Source of the DNA: Synechococcus sp. BSA11S
GTDB lineage: Bacteria > Cyanobacteriota > Cyanobacteriia > PCC-6307 > Cyanobiaceae
DNA: 64,000 nt
Reading direction: 5' to 3'
Assembly: GCF_014224355.1 (NCBI RefSeq)
Contig: NZ_VNWP01000010.1
Coordinates: 33,131 to 97,130, forward strand
Part shown: in pieces, positions 33,987 through 43,639 of the stretch
Layout: every line of letters starts with the position of its first letter
Numbering within the stretch: the first letter of the stretch is position 1
Made by a program: the position numbers and the translations under genes
Notes under the pieces: model-generated
Told to the model about the DNA's origin: nothing
The model's input: only the letters and a program-made list of their open reading frames with translations
Database searches by the model: none

Positions 33987-34503
33987 GACTGGTTCCCACT
34001 GAACGAGGTGTGTGGTCCCACCAGGATGTTCAGCTGGCGATCTCACCTGCCATGCCGAGCCAGCCACTGGCCCAGCCGACGCCGATCAACCGATAACGCC
34101 TGATCCGTCAGCACCTCGAAGTGGGAGTGCCCCTCAAACCCCTTGCGGCGCAATCCGGGGGGAATCTGCACAGTGCCTACAAGTGGCTGGCTCGCTTCGG
34201 CAACGCCCAGGGGCAGATGCTCGATCTGCAGGAATTACCGCAGACCGTGGATCTACGACAGCAACGCTGCAGACTCCGCCATGTCGCAAAACACTCTCCG
34301 CGCCTCGATCCACCGTCTGGAGGGTGACGAACGCCCTGGGGTTGTCAAGCGACCGCATGACCTCGCGGTCTCTAAATGTCTAAATGTGTAGTGCCACCAG
34401 GTTGCTCCGGCTGACAAAGGGGTGCGAGGCCGACAGGGTTGTGGTGCGACCCAACAGCCCAAGACGTCACACCCCATGCCTACCCACCGCAATGCCTGCC
34501 TGG
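33987..34503. other. Stretch with transposase traces
   Basis: No intact gene. It contains the IS481-like scrap listed separately and, at about 34474-34512, a frame MPTHRNACLARVG that recalls the first residues of IS481 transposases. It ends at the DUF389 stop. Confidence 0.35.
34100..34270 (+). pseudogene. IS481-like transposase N-terminal scrap
   Basis: The frame reads LIRQHLEVGVPLKPLAAQSG, then LHSAYKWLARFGNAQG, a helix-turn-helix with the TAYKWLARY-like recognition helix common at the start of IS481 transposases. It degrades after about 50 residues. There is no DDE domain nearby. Confidence 0.45.
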
Positions 34504-35550
34504 CTAGGGTTGGTATGAATAGGAAGTGCTGGTATTGCGGTATTCAAAGATTTCTATGGGCGCAATCCGGATGGTAATGTGCATGGTATGAACTCCCATA
34601 GACTGGATCGCATTGAAGATGCGCTGATCAAGGATGCCGATGTTTACTTGATCCCTAATGAATTCCTCATTGGCTGCACCGATAATATTCACATAGGCTA
34701 CGCCATTAACTAATTTGGTATCAACACGATGAATCAGATTGATATCTCGGAATCTACCGTCTCTGTGCAGTCCATATAATTCGAGCTGAACTCTGTTGTC
34801 CACTGCAAATTCATGCAGCGATGTCCCAAGGGGCCGAGATAGCATGAACGCAACGAGCAGCCCTAGAGCAAGCGTCATAAGCGCCTTGCGCAAGCTGCCA
34901 TAAGACTGAAGTACAAAAACCAAACAGGCCGAGATCGTTATACCTATCAGGTTTGCTAAAAAGAGTAGGGATGCTCCGCCTGCAACATCGAGATTTGTAA
35001 CATAGAAATTGCCGAATACACCCGTCATTGTGCTTCCTCCGGCGAGCCCGATTCCCACAACACACAGGGGAGGAACCCAAGCTACTGCAATAGCTACTCC
35101 CGCAATTGAGCTGGCGATACTCATCCTTGTCAATGAGAATGCACCCGCTGATCCAGCTGCAATTGCAATCCCCAGATCCAGCATTGTTGGACGAGTTCGA
35201 CTTAGAAGTTCTGAGCCAGCGACATCCCACGGCGATAGCACCGTCACAAGATAAGACACTCCAATGGCCAGAAAAGAGCCCAACACTGTTGTCAGTCCTG
35301 AGCGGAAGAACAAGGCCCAGTTACCCGTTGAAGTGGCAAATGAAAGACTGAGAATCGGATTCATCAGTGGTGCCACAATCATGGCGCCTATAATTACCGC
35401 AGAGCTGTTCGTAATCAGCCCGAGGGTTACATTTATCGATGCCAGCGTGAGGAGAAAGAAGAATCCAAATGAGGGGATAGACCCTGCAGTTCGAGATTTA
35501 GCCAGCTCCTCAGCAGGTACACTTTGCTCAAAGTGAATCTCCGATAGTAG
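34504..35550 (-). CDS. DUF389 (TIGR00341) membrane protein, start not found
   Basis: A multi-pass membrane protein with the DUF389 core: TLGLITNSSAVIIGAMIVAPLMNPILSLSFA, then further helices including VAIAVAWVPPLCVVGIGLA, and a soluble C-terminal domain ending in APIEIFEYRNTSTSYSYQP. The first ATG (35382) cuts through the conserved core, and the frame runs to a stop at 35551 with no ATG, GTG or TTG, so the 5' end has been lost or starts unusually. The DNA is clearly AT-richer than the housekeeping genes around it, a sign of transfer. The last 199 bp occur again at 63670-63868. Confidence 0.8.
   Translation of the reverse strand, partial: LLSEIHFEQSVPAEELAKSRTAGSIPSFGFFFLLTLASINVTLGLITNSSAVIIGAMIVAPLMNPILSLSFATSTGNWALFFRSGLTTVLGSFLAIGVSYLVTVLSPWDVAGSELLSRTRPTMLDLGIAIAAGSAGAFSLTRMSIASSIAGVAIAVAWVPPLCVVGIGLAGGSTMTGVFGNFYVTNLDVAGGASLLFLANLIGITISACLVFVLQSYGSLRKALMTLALGLLVAFMLSRPLGTSLHEFAVDNRVQLELYGLHRDGRFRDINLIHRVDTKLVNGVAYVNIIGAANEEFIRDQVNIGILDQRIFNAIQSMGVHTMHITIRIAPIEIFEYRNTSTSYSYQP
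34511..34709. repeat. Direct repeat, copy 1 (DUF389 3' end)
   Basis: Matches 63670-63868 in the same orientation without gaps; I count about 25 mismatches over 199 bp (about 87 percent identity). It covers the last about 65 codons of the DUF389 gene. Confidence 0.9.
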
Positions 35551-35715
35551 TTAGATGGTTTTCAACAACTTACTGAACGACTTAAATATCGTCATGATGA
35601 TGTAGTGCTTGTCGAGGGCGCTGTTACTGCTGGTCTGAGCTCCTCAAGCCCCCAGATGCCGAGGGAAAGGGGTGACATATTTCCTGGCCCCGGGGGCCCC
35701 AAGGATATAAGTTGT

Positions 35716-36354
35716 TCAATTCGGGTAATTTTGGTGTCGGGCTAACCAGATGCGCTGTAGCACCACCACCAACAGTGCCGTACTGCATCCCACAAGGAGC
35801 AGGCCGGAAAGTGCCTGACAGCCAGCCACCAAACGCCAATCCACTCCTACCGTCACATCCCCATAACCCAGGCTCGTGAAGGTGACCAGGGAGAAATACA
35901 GTGCTTCGCTAAACGAGTCCAGCGCTCCTCCCAGGTCATAGAGGAGGGCCCACAGCAACACTTGTAAGACGGCGGTGACAAACAGCACAAACAACGAGAG
36001 CATCATGGCGATGGTCGATCGAACTGAGCGTGTCTTGGACCATCGCTGAAACGTGCGGCTGTTAATCCAAGCGAGCATGATGTTTGTAGCCGCCATCTGC
36101 AGCAACGTACCGAACAACAGCAGCATTAGGCTCAAGCCCAGCTGCTTTAGGGTGTTGCTACTGTCATTAGCGGCGTTTTCTGTCGCCACCCTTGCGATCC
36201 CAGGGGATGCGGGGATAATCAGCAGAGCCAGTCCAAAGGTGACGGCCAATAGGAATGGCCTTCTTATTCTTGCAATTGCCATTCTGGAGGAGGCTGTTCG
36301 AAGTAAACCAGCCCTGCTTATTGCATTAGCAACGGAGGCGGGCTTGACAGGCAA
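35716..36354 (-). CDS. Two-TM potassium channel
   Basis: A protein of up to 212 residues with the pore signature TFTSLGYGDVTV (TxGYGD-type K+ filter) near residue 168, set between two hydrophobic helices (FVLFVTAVLQVLLWALLYDL before; LSGLLLVGCSTALLVVVLQ after) in the Ion_trans_2 layout. Two further hydrophobic segments lie N-terminal (FLLAVTFGLALLIIP and LGLSLMLLLFGTLLQM). There is no RCK domain. The start is uncertain; the ATG at 36282 is an alternative. The DNA is AT-richer than the chromosome average, like the adjacent DUF389 gene. Confidence 0.85.
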   Translation of the reverse strand: MPVKPASVANAISRAGLLRTASSRMAIARIRRPFLLAVTFGLALLIIPASPGIARVATENAANDSSNTLKQLGLSLMLLLFGTLLQMAATNIMLAWINSRTFQRWSKTRSVRSTIAMMLSLFVLFVTAVLQVLLWALLYDLGGALDSFSEALYFSLVTFTSLGYGDVTVGVDWRLVAGCQALSGLLLVGCSTALLVVVLQRIWLARHQNYPN

Positions 36355-36492
36355 TGTACTTGAATACTGTAATAAAGTGTCATGCAGTCTTTCAGTGTCT
36401 CACACTCACCCATGGTTAGGTGATACTGGAGAATGCCTTGATCCCTCCTCGCTGCCATGGTGGTGACAAAAAGCCTAAAACGGGAACAGTTG

Positions 36493-36711
36493 TTAGCCTT
36501 CCAATGGTGTTCGCAATCGCTCTAAGCCTAGAAGTTGAAAGCCCTCCTCGTTATCCATGACTATCTTGATCAAGCCATGCTCAGCTATTCTGGTATTGGT
36601 CAAGGCCAAGCATGCCTGCAAACCGGGAATGATGTAGCGCAATGCCCATCGCGGTGATTCCCATTCGGTGCAGGGCCTAAGGGGGAAACGAGTATGATCC
36701 AAAGTAAACAC
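36493..36711 (-). CDS. Hypothetical 72-residue protein
   Basis: The frame reads MFTLDHTRFPLRPCTEWESPRW and continues through IIPGLQACLALTNTRIAEHG to VMDNEEGFQLLGLERL. It is AT-rich like its neighbours. I recognise no family and see no clear ribosome binding site, so this is a weak call. The rest of the 36355-36821 interval holds nothing that I can name. Confidence 0.3.
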   Translation of the reverse strand: MFTLDHTRFPLRPCTEWESPRWALRYIIPGLQACLALTNTRIAEHGLIKIVMDNEEGFQLLGLERLRTPLEG

Positions 36712-36821
36712 CCATATGATGGGCTATCTCCTTCCTGTCAGTATTCTCTGTTCTGGTCAGAAATGTTGCTGAATGGATCAGGCACTGGTTACAAAGTAGT
36801 TTACCATTTGGCAAAGGCTCT

Positions 36822-38999
36822 TTGCAAAGTCAACTCGACGGGGCGGTCAAGCGCGTGAAACTCTCCCCTCGTATCCGATTCGGCCTGCGCCTTGCCCTCG
36901 CGATGGTTATGGCCTACGCGGTAGCCCTGTCGATGGACTGGCAGAAGCCGTTCTGGGCAGGCATCTCCGTGACGGTGCTGAGTCTGGACAGCGCCGGCCA
37001 ATCCCTGCTGAAAAGCATCTTGCGCATTGTGGGAACCCTCGCGGCAGCTGTGGTGGCCCTGAGCCTGATTGCACTGTTTCCTCAGGACCGCTGGTGGTTC
37101 TTTCTTTCGCTCTCGCTGTACGAGGGATTCTGCTGCTATCGCATGCTGGGCAGCCCCTATCCCTACGCCTGGATGGTGTCAGGATTTGTGGCTGCCATCA
37201 TCGCGATCGATGGTGGACCACCCGATGGCCTCACAGACTTCAACGTCGCCATGGAGCGCCTGCAGGAAACGGGAACAGGAATTCTTGCTTATGCCTTCAG
37301 CGGTTTTCTCATCCCCACCGGCAGCACGGGAGGCACTGTCCAGGCCAACATCATGGCGATGTCGCAACGGCTTGACTCCCTGCTGGGGTCATGTCTAGCC
37401 CCCTACGCGGGCAAGAGCACGGGCGATCCCCAGACGGCAAAGGATCTCCGGCAACTCGATGCCGAGGCCGCCACACTCGAATCCCTGGTGGCGCCAGCCG
37501 CGCTGGAAAGTGGCTCCATCTGGATGGAACGTCGCCGCTGGCATCATGTGGCACTGGGTTTCAGGGCCCTGCCCAGGGTTCTGAACCACGTTCGGCTCGC
37601 CGGTCTGGGTCTGGCTGAACGGGAACGACGTCTGTTGGACCCTTCCGTGAGCCTCCTGCGACAGGGGGTGGATCAACGCTTCGCAGCGATGGGGGAAGCC
37701 ATGGCGGGGCAATCACCAGGATCGCTGCCGCCATCTCCACCGTTGCTGGGGGCCATCTCGCCCGAGAGGATGGAGTGCTCGATGCAAGAGCGAGCCCATC
37801 TCCAGGCCAGCTGGAGGCCCTTGCAACATCTAGACGAGCTCAGCGATCGCCTGTGGGGCCTCATGAACCCACTGTCTTCCGGCCATGGCGAGGCCTCTTC
37901 TTCCGGCTTGCGGCCGCACCTGGACACACGGCTGGCCATGATCGATCCGGATCATCTCTGGCTGGCCAGCCGACTGATGGTACAGATCTGGATCGCCGTG
38001 CTGCTGTGGATCTACCTTCCTGGCCTTCCCAGTGGACTCACGATCATTTCCTTGATGCCAAGCATCGGCCTGACGATGGCCCAGACGCCGATGCTCAGAG
38101 GGCAGATCTTGTTCGCACCGGCACTTCAAGCTCTTCTGGCGACTGGTGTGGTGTATGTCTTTGTGCTTCCCAGGTTGGAAGGGTTTCTCGGCCTCGCTAG
38201 CGTCCTGGCTATGGCGAGCTTTGCGATTGGCACTTACTACTACAAGAATGCCCCAATGAGGATGCTCACCATGTGTTTATTCATCGTTGCCTGCAGCATT
38301 CAGAATCAACAAACCTATAACTTCATCAACTTTCTCAATCTCAGTATCGCCGTCATTGTGACATTCTCTATTTTATCATTTTCGCAAGACCTACCTGTTT
38401 CCTGGCTTCCTGAAAGGCAGGCCCTAAGACTGCTGCGGCGGCTGATGTTCAGCACCAATGCGATCGTCGCATTGACGACGCACATGGCCCACACCCAGCT
38501 CCGATGGCCGCAAAGGATGCGGCTGGCCTTCCATCGTAAAGCGGCCCGCGACATTCCAGCGAAGCTGGCCTCGCTGGCCGCGAAACTGCCGCTTCAGGCG
38601 CTAAGATCAAATATGGCTCAAATAGATGAACTGGTGAATGCCGTTCAATCAGTATCGCTGTGGCTGGATGAATGGAGCCAGACACCGCCACGACTGAACG
38701 GCCCTTCATTCAACCTGCCATCTGCTTCGCTTCCTGATTATCAAGAATCCTTGGAAGACGGCGTACTGCCATCGCCTATCTTCCACTTGGAGTCTGCGTT
38801 GCAGGCGGTGGAGACCATCAACGAGGGCTGCTGCTCCCAGCTCAATGGCGTCCCCCCAGACCAAGCGACGGAACGCGACATGGTCCGTCTGACGCTGTGG
38901 CTTGGCTGCGGTTTTCGTCTTGAATCGGCGATGCGCGAGTTGCAGGGGATCGCCGGTTGGTTTGAATGGAAGAGATGGAGGCAATCACGCTTTTGCTGA
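36822..38999 (+). CDS. FUSC-family (AaeB-like) efflux pump membrane subunit
   Basis: A 725-residue membrane protein of the FUSC/aromatic-acid exporter type: an N-terminal block of helices (FGLRLALAMVMAYAVALSMDW, FWAGISVTVLSLDSAGQSL), a long cytoplasmic middle part (residues 180-370), then a second helix block from about residue 385 (LMVQIWIAVLLWIYLPGLPSG). These proteins pair with a DUF1656 protein and an HlyD protein to export aromatic carboxylates or similar acids. The start is a TTG at 36822, with GTG at 36855 as an alternative. Its 3' end overlaps the DUF1656 gene by 34 bp. Confidence 0.88.
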   Translation: MQSQLDGAVKRVKLSPRIRFGLRLALAMVMAYAVALSMDWQKPFWAGISVTVLSLDSAGQSLLKSILRIVGTLAAAVVALSLIALFPQDRWWFFLSLSLYEGFCCYRMLGSPYPYAWMVSGFVAAIIAIDGGPPDGLTDFNVAMERLQETGTGILAYAFSGFLIPTGSTGGTVQANIMAMSQRLDSLLGSCLAPYAGKSTGDPQTAKDLRQLDAEAATLESLVAPAALESGSIWMERRRWHHVALGFRALPRVLNHVRLAGLGLAERERRLLDPSVSLLRQGVDQRFAAMGEAMAGQSPGSLPPSPPLLGAISPERMECSMQERAHLQASWRPLQHLDELSDRLWGLMNPLSSGHGEASSSGLRPHLDTRLAMIDPDHLWLASRLMVQIWIAVLLWIYLPGLPSGLTIISLMPSIGLTMAQTPMLRGQILFAPALQALLATGVVYVFVLPRLEGFLGLASVLAMASFAIGTYYYKNAPMRMLTMCLFIVACSIQNQQTYNFINFLNLSIAVIVTFSILSFSQDLPVSWLPERQALRLLRRLMFSTNAIVALTTHMAHTQLRWPQRMRLAFHRKAARDIPAKLASLAAKLPLQALRSNMAQIDELVNAVQSVSLWLDEWSQTPPRLNGPSFNLPSASLPDYQESLEDGVLPSPIFHLESALQAVETINEGCCSQLNGVPPDQATERDMVRLTLWLGCGFRLESAMRELQGIAGWFEWKRWRQSRFC

Positions 39000-39229
39000 C
39001 TCTGTTGTTCTCGTTGCAACGCCATCCTCCTCGCGAGGCTGAAATTCGTGGGGTTTTCTTTGCTCCACTATTTCTATGCGTTCTGCTCGGAATGGCGGCC
39101 GCCTGGGGCACTGCCACTGCTCTGAGCAAAGCCGATCTGTTCCACCATTTTGAGAACCCGTTGCTTGTGTTTCTCGCCTTTAGCATCATCTATGCGGTTA
39201 TCTTCAGCATCTTTCTTGTGCCAGCATGA
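38966..39229 (+). CDS. DUF1656 (AaeX-like) membrane protein
   Basis: An 87-residue protein with two membrane helices (LFLCVLLGMAAAWGTATAL and LLVFLAFSIIYAVIFSIFLVPA) after a short soluble start containing EAEIRGVFFAP, the DUF1656 signature region. In E. coli the equivalent small protein (AaeX) is encoded with the AaeAB efflux pump. It overlaps the upstream FUSC gene by 34 bp and the downstream HlyD gene by four (ATGA), so the three are translated together. Confidence 0.85.
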   Translation: MEEMEAITLLLTLLFSLQRHPPREAEIRGVFFAPLFLCVLLGMAAAWGTATALSKADLFHHFENPLLVFLAFSIIYAVIFSIFLVPA

Positions 39230-40350
39230 AGATGAACCCCAAGCTGCGCCGCCATCTCCCCACCACCATTGTGGTCGTTGTCGCCCTTGGCTTATTGGGG
39301 GTTAAATTCGGGGATTACATTCGCAATCCCTGGACTCGGGACGGCCAGGTGCGTGCCACCGTCATCCAGGTGACCTCCAGAATCTCCGGTCCGATCATCC
39401 GCCTGCCAATCAAGGATAACCAACCGGTAAAGAAAGGAGATCTTCTTTTTGAGATCGATCCCAGCACGTTTGAAGCCAGTGTGAAACAGGCGAAGGCCGA
39501 TCTCGACAACACCCGCGATGAGGTGAACGCCTTGGCCAAGGAGGTGGAAGCAGCCAGAGCCAATGTGAAGCAAGCGCGCTCGCTGATCACCAAAGAAAAA
39601 GCTGTGTTAACCGGCCTAAATGCGCAATTGATTGACAGCAAAGCCAATTTCGACCGCGCAGCACAACTGATCAAATCCGGTGCCATCACCAGGCAGCAAT
39701 ACGATGATCAGACAGCGTCCTATCTCACGGCCCAGAGCAATGTGGCAGAATCCGAGGCTGCGATTCTCCAGGCTGAATCCGCCTTGCTCCAGTCACAAGC
39801 ATCCCTGCAACAGGCCATTGCCAAACTTGGGGCGCCGGGTGACCAGAATGCCCAGGTGCGAGCGGCAAAATCCGCCCTGCGAAACGCGGAACTGAATCTC
39901 GAGTTCACCACCGTTCGTGCCCCGGTCGATGGGCTTGTCACCAACCTCAACCTGCAACGGGGCAGCCAGGCGGTGGCGAATCAGCCAGCCCTGGCCCTGG
40001 TGGACAGAAACAGCTTCAGGATCGATGCCTACTTCCGTGAGACCTGGATCGGCAGAATCCAGCCGGGAGATCAGGCCACGGTCACCCTGATGAGCTATCC
40101 CAGCCACCCCCTTGTGGGCAAGGTGGAAAGCATCGGTTGGGGCATCGCCCAGGACAATGGCAGCACGGGCGAATTCCTGCTGCCGACTGTGAATCCAACC
40201 TTCGAGTGGATTCGCCTTGCCCAGAGAATTCCCGTAAGAATCGAGGTTGAGGATGTGCCGCCACCGGTGATTCTCCGCCTCGGCAGCACGGCGTCGGTGC
40301 TGGTGAAGACAGGGACCCACGGCGGGCCTTCAGAGTCAACGCCCCGATGA
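39226..40350 (+). CDS. HlyD-family periplasmic adaptor (AaeA-like)
   Basis: A 374-residue membrane-fusion protein. One N-terminal membrane anchor (TIVVVVALGLLGVKFGDYI), then the split biotinyl-lipoyl domain (VTSRISGPIIRLPIKDNQPVKKGDLLFEIDP), a long coiled-coil hairpin (residues 90-205, including DRAAQLIKSGAITRQQYDD), the second lipoyl half (EFTTVRAPVDGLVTNLNLQRG) and a beta-barrel domain. It would join the FUSC pump to an outer-membrane channel. It overlaps DUF1656 and sulP by four bases each. Confidence 0.92.
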   Translation: MKMNPKLRRHLPTTIVVVVALGLLGVKFGDYIRNPWTRDGQVRATVIQVTSRISGPIIRLPIKDNQPVKKGDLLFEIDPSTFEASVKQAKADLDNTRDEVNALAKEVEAARANVKQARSLITKEKAVLTGLNAQLIDSKANFDRAAQLIKSGAITRQQYDDQTASYLTAQSNVAESEAAILQAESALLQSQASLQQAIAKLGAPGDQNAQVRAAKSALRNAELNLEFTTVRAPVDGLVTNLNLQRGSQAVANQPALALVDRNSFRIDAYFRETWIGRIQPGDQATVTLMSYPSHPLVGKVESIGWGIAQDNGSTGEFLLPTVNPTFEWIRLAQRIPVRIEVEDVPPPVILRLGSTASVLVKTGTHGGPSESTPR

Positions 40351-42050
40351 CGACCCGAGGCATGCGATCAACGCTGTTCCAGAGCCTGGGCCCTCTCACC
40401 CGCAGCACTCTTGTTCGTGATGGCGTCGCGGGCATCACCCTGGCGGCCCTGGCGATACCGGAGGTGATGGGCTACACCCGAATCTCCCAGACGCCTGTGA
40501 TCACAGGGCTTTACACCCTGCTGCTGCCGGTGCTGGCCTTTGCAGCCCTGGGCTCCTCCAGGCACCTGGTGGTGGGAGCTGATTCAGCCACCGCGGCGAT
40601 TCTGGCGGCCACCCTGATCGGTGCGGCGGCTCCTTACTCCCCCGAATACGTGGGCCTCACCGCCCTCACCGCCCTGGTGGTGGCAGTGATGCTCCTGCTC
40701 GCCGCCCTGTTCCGGTTGGGCTTCCTGGCGGATTTCCTGTCCCGCAGCGCCCTGATCGGCCTGCTCACCGGTATTGGCCTCCAGGTGGCTGCAGGCGAAT
40801 TGGGCGGGCTGATCGGTCTGCCGAGACAGGGATCCGGAGCCCTCGAACAGGTGCTGTCGGTGGTTCAGCGCGTCAGCCAGGCCAACGGGCCAGCAACGCT
40901 TGTGGCGATCTCGGTCTTCGTGGTGATCCTGGTGGCAAAGAAATGGGCCCCACAACTGCCCGGGGCCCTGATCGCCGTGATCGGAGCCGTCCTGGCGAGC
41001 TGGCTGCTGGATTTCCAGAGCCATGGCATCGGTGTGGTGGGAACCGTTCCCAGCGGTCTTCCCCATCTGTCCCTGCCGCCGCTGCAGGGGATTCGCTACG
41101 ACAAGGTCTTCGCGGCAGCCGGGTCCTGTTTCCTGGTGATCATCGCCCAGAGTGCCGCCACCTCCCGGGCCTATGCCCAGCGCTACCAGGAAACCTTCGT
41201 GGAGAACCGGGATCTGATCGGTCTGGCCTGCGCCAATCTAGGCGCCGGCATCAGTGGCACCTTCGTGGTCAACGGCAGCCCCACCAAAACGGAGATGGTG
41301 GATGCGGCAGGCGGGCGCAGCCAGATCACCCACCTGACCACCGGGATCGTCGTGCTCTTGGTCCTGTTGTTCCTCACAGGGCCACTGGGTCTTCTACCCA
41401 ACGTGGTTCTCTCCACAATTGTCTTCCTGATCGGGATCAAACTGATCGACGTGCGGGGTATGGCTGAGCTTTACCGATTGCAGAGAAATGAATTCGTGAT
41501 CGCTGCCCTCACGGTGCTCAGCGTGGCGCTGGTGGGGGTGATGGAGGGCATCGCCCTGGCGGTGATCCTCTCGCTGATCGACCAGGTGCGCCACACCTAT
41601 CGGGCCCGCACCTGCCTCTGGACACCCGATGCTGAGCGTCCCGATGGATTCCACCTGCAGACGGTGGCCATTGCGCCGGGTGTGTTTGCCGCTCCTGGAA
41701 TTCTGGCCTATCGCTTCGAAGCCAACCTCTTCTATGCCAATGCCGATCACTTCAAGGAGGAGATCCTGGCTCTGATTCATCAGAATCAGCCTGCGATCAA
41801 GGGCCTGGTGATCGACGCCACCGGCATTGATGACATTGATTATTCTGCTGCAAAAACACTCACTCAGTTGCGTAAAGAGCTGGATGGCCGGGCCTTGAAA
41901 CTGGCCGTCGTGGTCACCTCCCAGCATCTGATGCACCAGCTGCGCAGGTATGGCCTCGAGAGCGCCACGACCAACTTCCATACCGTGAAAAAAGCAGTGC
42001 GTGAACTCTCTGCTGGCCTGGAAACCGTCAATCCAGAACTCAATCTCTGA
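40347..42050 (+). CDS. SulP-family anion transporter with STAS domain
   Basis: A 567-residue SulP protein, complete. The first helices read LTRSTLVRDGVAGITLAALAIPEVMGYTRISQTPVITGLYTLLLP, the family signature, and GSSRHLVVGADSATAAIL follows. The C-terminal STAS domain has GILAYRFEANLFYANADHFKEEI and KGLVIDATGIDDIDYSAAKTL. SulP members move sulfate, bicarbonate or other anions, often with Na+ or H+. The ATG overlaps the HlyD stop, so it belongs to the efflux operon, an uncommon partner. A deleted SulP relic lies at 28.5 kb. Confidence 0.93.
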   Translation: MTTRGMRSTLFQSLGPLTRSTLVRDGVAGITLAALAIPEVMGYTRISQTPVITGLYTLLLPVLAFAALGSSRHLVVGADSATAAILAATLIGAAAPYSPEYVGLTALTALVVAVMLLLAALFRLGFLADFLSRSALIGLLTGIGLQVAAGELGGLIGLPRQGSGALEQVLSVVQRVSQANGPATLVAISVFVVILVAKKWAPQLPGALIAVIGAVLASWLLDFQSHGIGVVGTVPSGLPHLSLPPLQGIRYDKVFAAAGSCFLVIIAQSAATSRAYAQRYQETFVENRDLIGLACANLGAGISGTFVVNGSPTKTEMVDAAGGRSQITHLTTGIVVLLVLLFLTGPLGLLPNVVLSTIVFLIGIKLIDVRGMAELYRLQRNEFVIAALTVLSVALVGVMEGIALAVILSLIDQVRHTYRARTCLWTPDAERPDGFHLQTVAIAPGVFAAPGILAYRFEANLFYANADHFKEEILALIHQNQPAIKGLVIDATGIDDIDYSAAKTLTQLRKELDGRALKLAVVVTSQHLMHQLRRYGLESATTNFHTVKKAVRELSAGLETVNPELNL

Positions 42051-42214
42051 GAAAAGAGAAGCAGCGGATCACGAGGAGAAGGTTTCTGATCGGATCGCTG
42101 CTCATGCTCCCGGAAGTCGGGCTCCAGGCAGGAAGGGTTTGGCCAGGCCGCTGCCAAAGCAGGCGGAGGGAGTGGTCTGTTGCCGCCCTGCACTCGGCTT
42201 GCTTCCATGGCCGG

Positions 42215-43429
42215 TCAGCCCCCGTGGGCCTTCATCCAGCGGCCGTAGCGGCCGGCCAGGGGGGAGGCGCTGAGACCATGGGCCAGGATGCTCAGCAGGA
42301 TCGTGAACGTCACCACCGACACAAGCTGTCGGCCGTGGGGCAGGGCCGCATCCAGCACCAGCACGGCGAAGACGATGCTCGCCAGCCCACGGGGGCCGAA
42401 CCAGCCAACGAACAACTTGGTGGGCAGATCCCGGCCCAGTCCGCCCATCACCAGGGCCACCGGCACCATGCGCACCACGGTGAGGCTGAGGACGGCATAG
42501 GCCAGGGTGCTCCAGCTGAGCTGGCTCACGGCCACCACGGCCGAGGCGGAACCGAAGGCCACCCAGGTCACCAGGGAGAGGGAGTCCCCCGTTGCTTCGG
42601 CAGCCACCAGCTCCTCGGCCTTGCTGCGACCGATGAGGGCGCCGTACAGCAGACCTCCGGTGAAGCAGGCGATGAAACCGCTGCCGCCGAGCTCCTGGGC
42701 CACGGCGAAGCAGGTGAACGGCAGGGCGATGGCGAGCAGAGGTTGCCAGTCGTCGCTGATCCAGTGGCGCTCCCGGCAGCGGTCGCGACCCCAGACGGCC
42801 GCCAAGGTGATCGTCCCCCCCAGCAGCAGGCCGAGCCCGAGTTGCTGCACAAACAGGACACCCAGAAAGGTGAGGGTTTCGCCTCCAGGAACAGCCTGGC
42901 CGGCCATGGCCAGCAGGGCCAGCAGCAGAGGAACGCAGATGCCGTCGTTGAGGCCGCTCTCCACGCTGAGGTCTTCCCGGATCGCCGCAGGCACCAGGGG
43001 GTTGGAGACCACCGGTTGCCCCAGGGCCGCATCGGTGGGGGCCAGCACCACCGAAAGGATGGCCACCTCCACCAGCTGGAGATCGGGAAACAGGACGGCT
43101 CCCACCACGACCCCCAGCAGGATCGTCAACGGCAGGCCGAGCGCCAGCAGCCGAACGGGCAGGCGGGTGTTCCGCCGCAGCACGGGCAGGTTGGCGTTGG
43201 CGGCGTCAGTGAACAGGATCAGGGACAGGGTGAGCTCGGCGATCACCTTCAGGTTCTCCGATGTGGGCCTGATGCTCAGCCAGCCCAGGACGGCCGGGCC
43301 CAGCAGCACTCCCAGAACGAGGAACACGAGGGCACCGGACAGGGGAGAACTCCTCAGCCGTGCCGAAACGAGACCGTAGAGATAGACAATGATGGCGATG
43401 ATCGCCAGGTCGAGATAGCCATCCTTCAT
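42215..43429 (-). CDS. nhaP: NhaP-type (CPA1) Na+/H+ antiporter
   Basis: A 404-residue CPA1 antiporter with about 12 helices. Recognisable parts are LGVLLGPAVLGWL near residue 50, VVLAPTDAALGQPVVSNPLVPAAIREDLSVESGLNDGICVPLLLAL (the family's PTD and GLNDG ion-site motifs) near residues 135-175, and LFVGWFGPRGLASIVFAVL late. The start at 43429 begins MKDGYLDLAIIAIIVYLYGL; the frame is open upstream but without homology. It is convergent with the sulP operon. It would exchange Na+ for H+ at the plasma membrane. Confidence 0.93.
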   Translation of the reverse strand: MKDGYLDLAIIAIIVYLYGLVSARLRSSPLSGALVFLVLGVLLGPAVLGWLSIRPTSENLKVIAELTLSLILFTDAANANLPVLRRNTRLPVRLLALGLPLTILLGVVVGAVLFPDLQLVEVAILSVVLAPTDAALGQPVVSNPLVPAAIREDLSVESGLNDGICVPLLLALLAMAGQAVPGGETLTFLGVLFVQQLGLGLLLGGTITLAAVWGRDRCRERHWISDDWQPLLAIALPFTCFAVAQELGGSGFIACFTGGLLYGALIGRSKAEELVAAEATGDSLSLVTWVAFGSASAVVAVSQLSWSTLAYAVLSLTVVRMVPVALVMGGLGRDLPTKLFVGWFGPRGLASIVFAVLVLDAALPHGRQLVSVVTFTILLSILAHGLSASPLAGRYGRWMKAHGG

Positions 43430-43639
43430 TGCTGCATGGCAAATTTGCCGGCATCCAGCCCAGAGCTTTAGCAAACCGACTGCACCCTGGGCGCCATGCC
43501 CTTTCAGGCAAGCCAGTACGAACGAGGGTGGCCTCCGAGCTGGTGTCAGAGTCCGACGTGGCTTTGCCCGGAAGGCTGGAGCCCCCTGGCGTCGCCCAAG
43601 GTCCTCCAGCACGCCGTCCGACGGCCGCCCCTTGCCGGC

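Noticed and set aside
32138..34067. Long minus-strand frames opposite the DUF1400 hydrolase
   Set aside because: Shadow composition, no domains, and the plus-strand protein has a signal peptide and a catalytic GHSWG.
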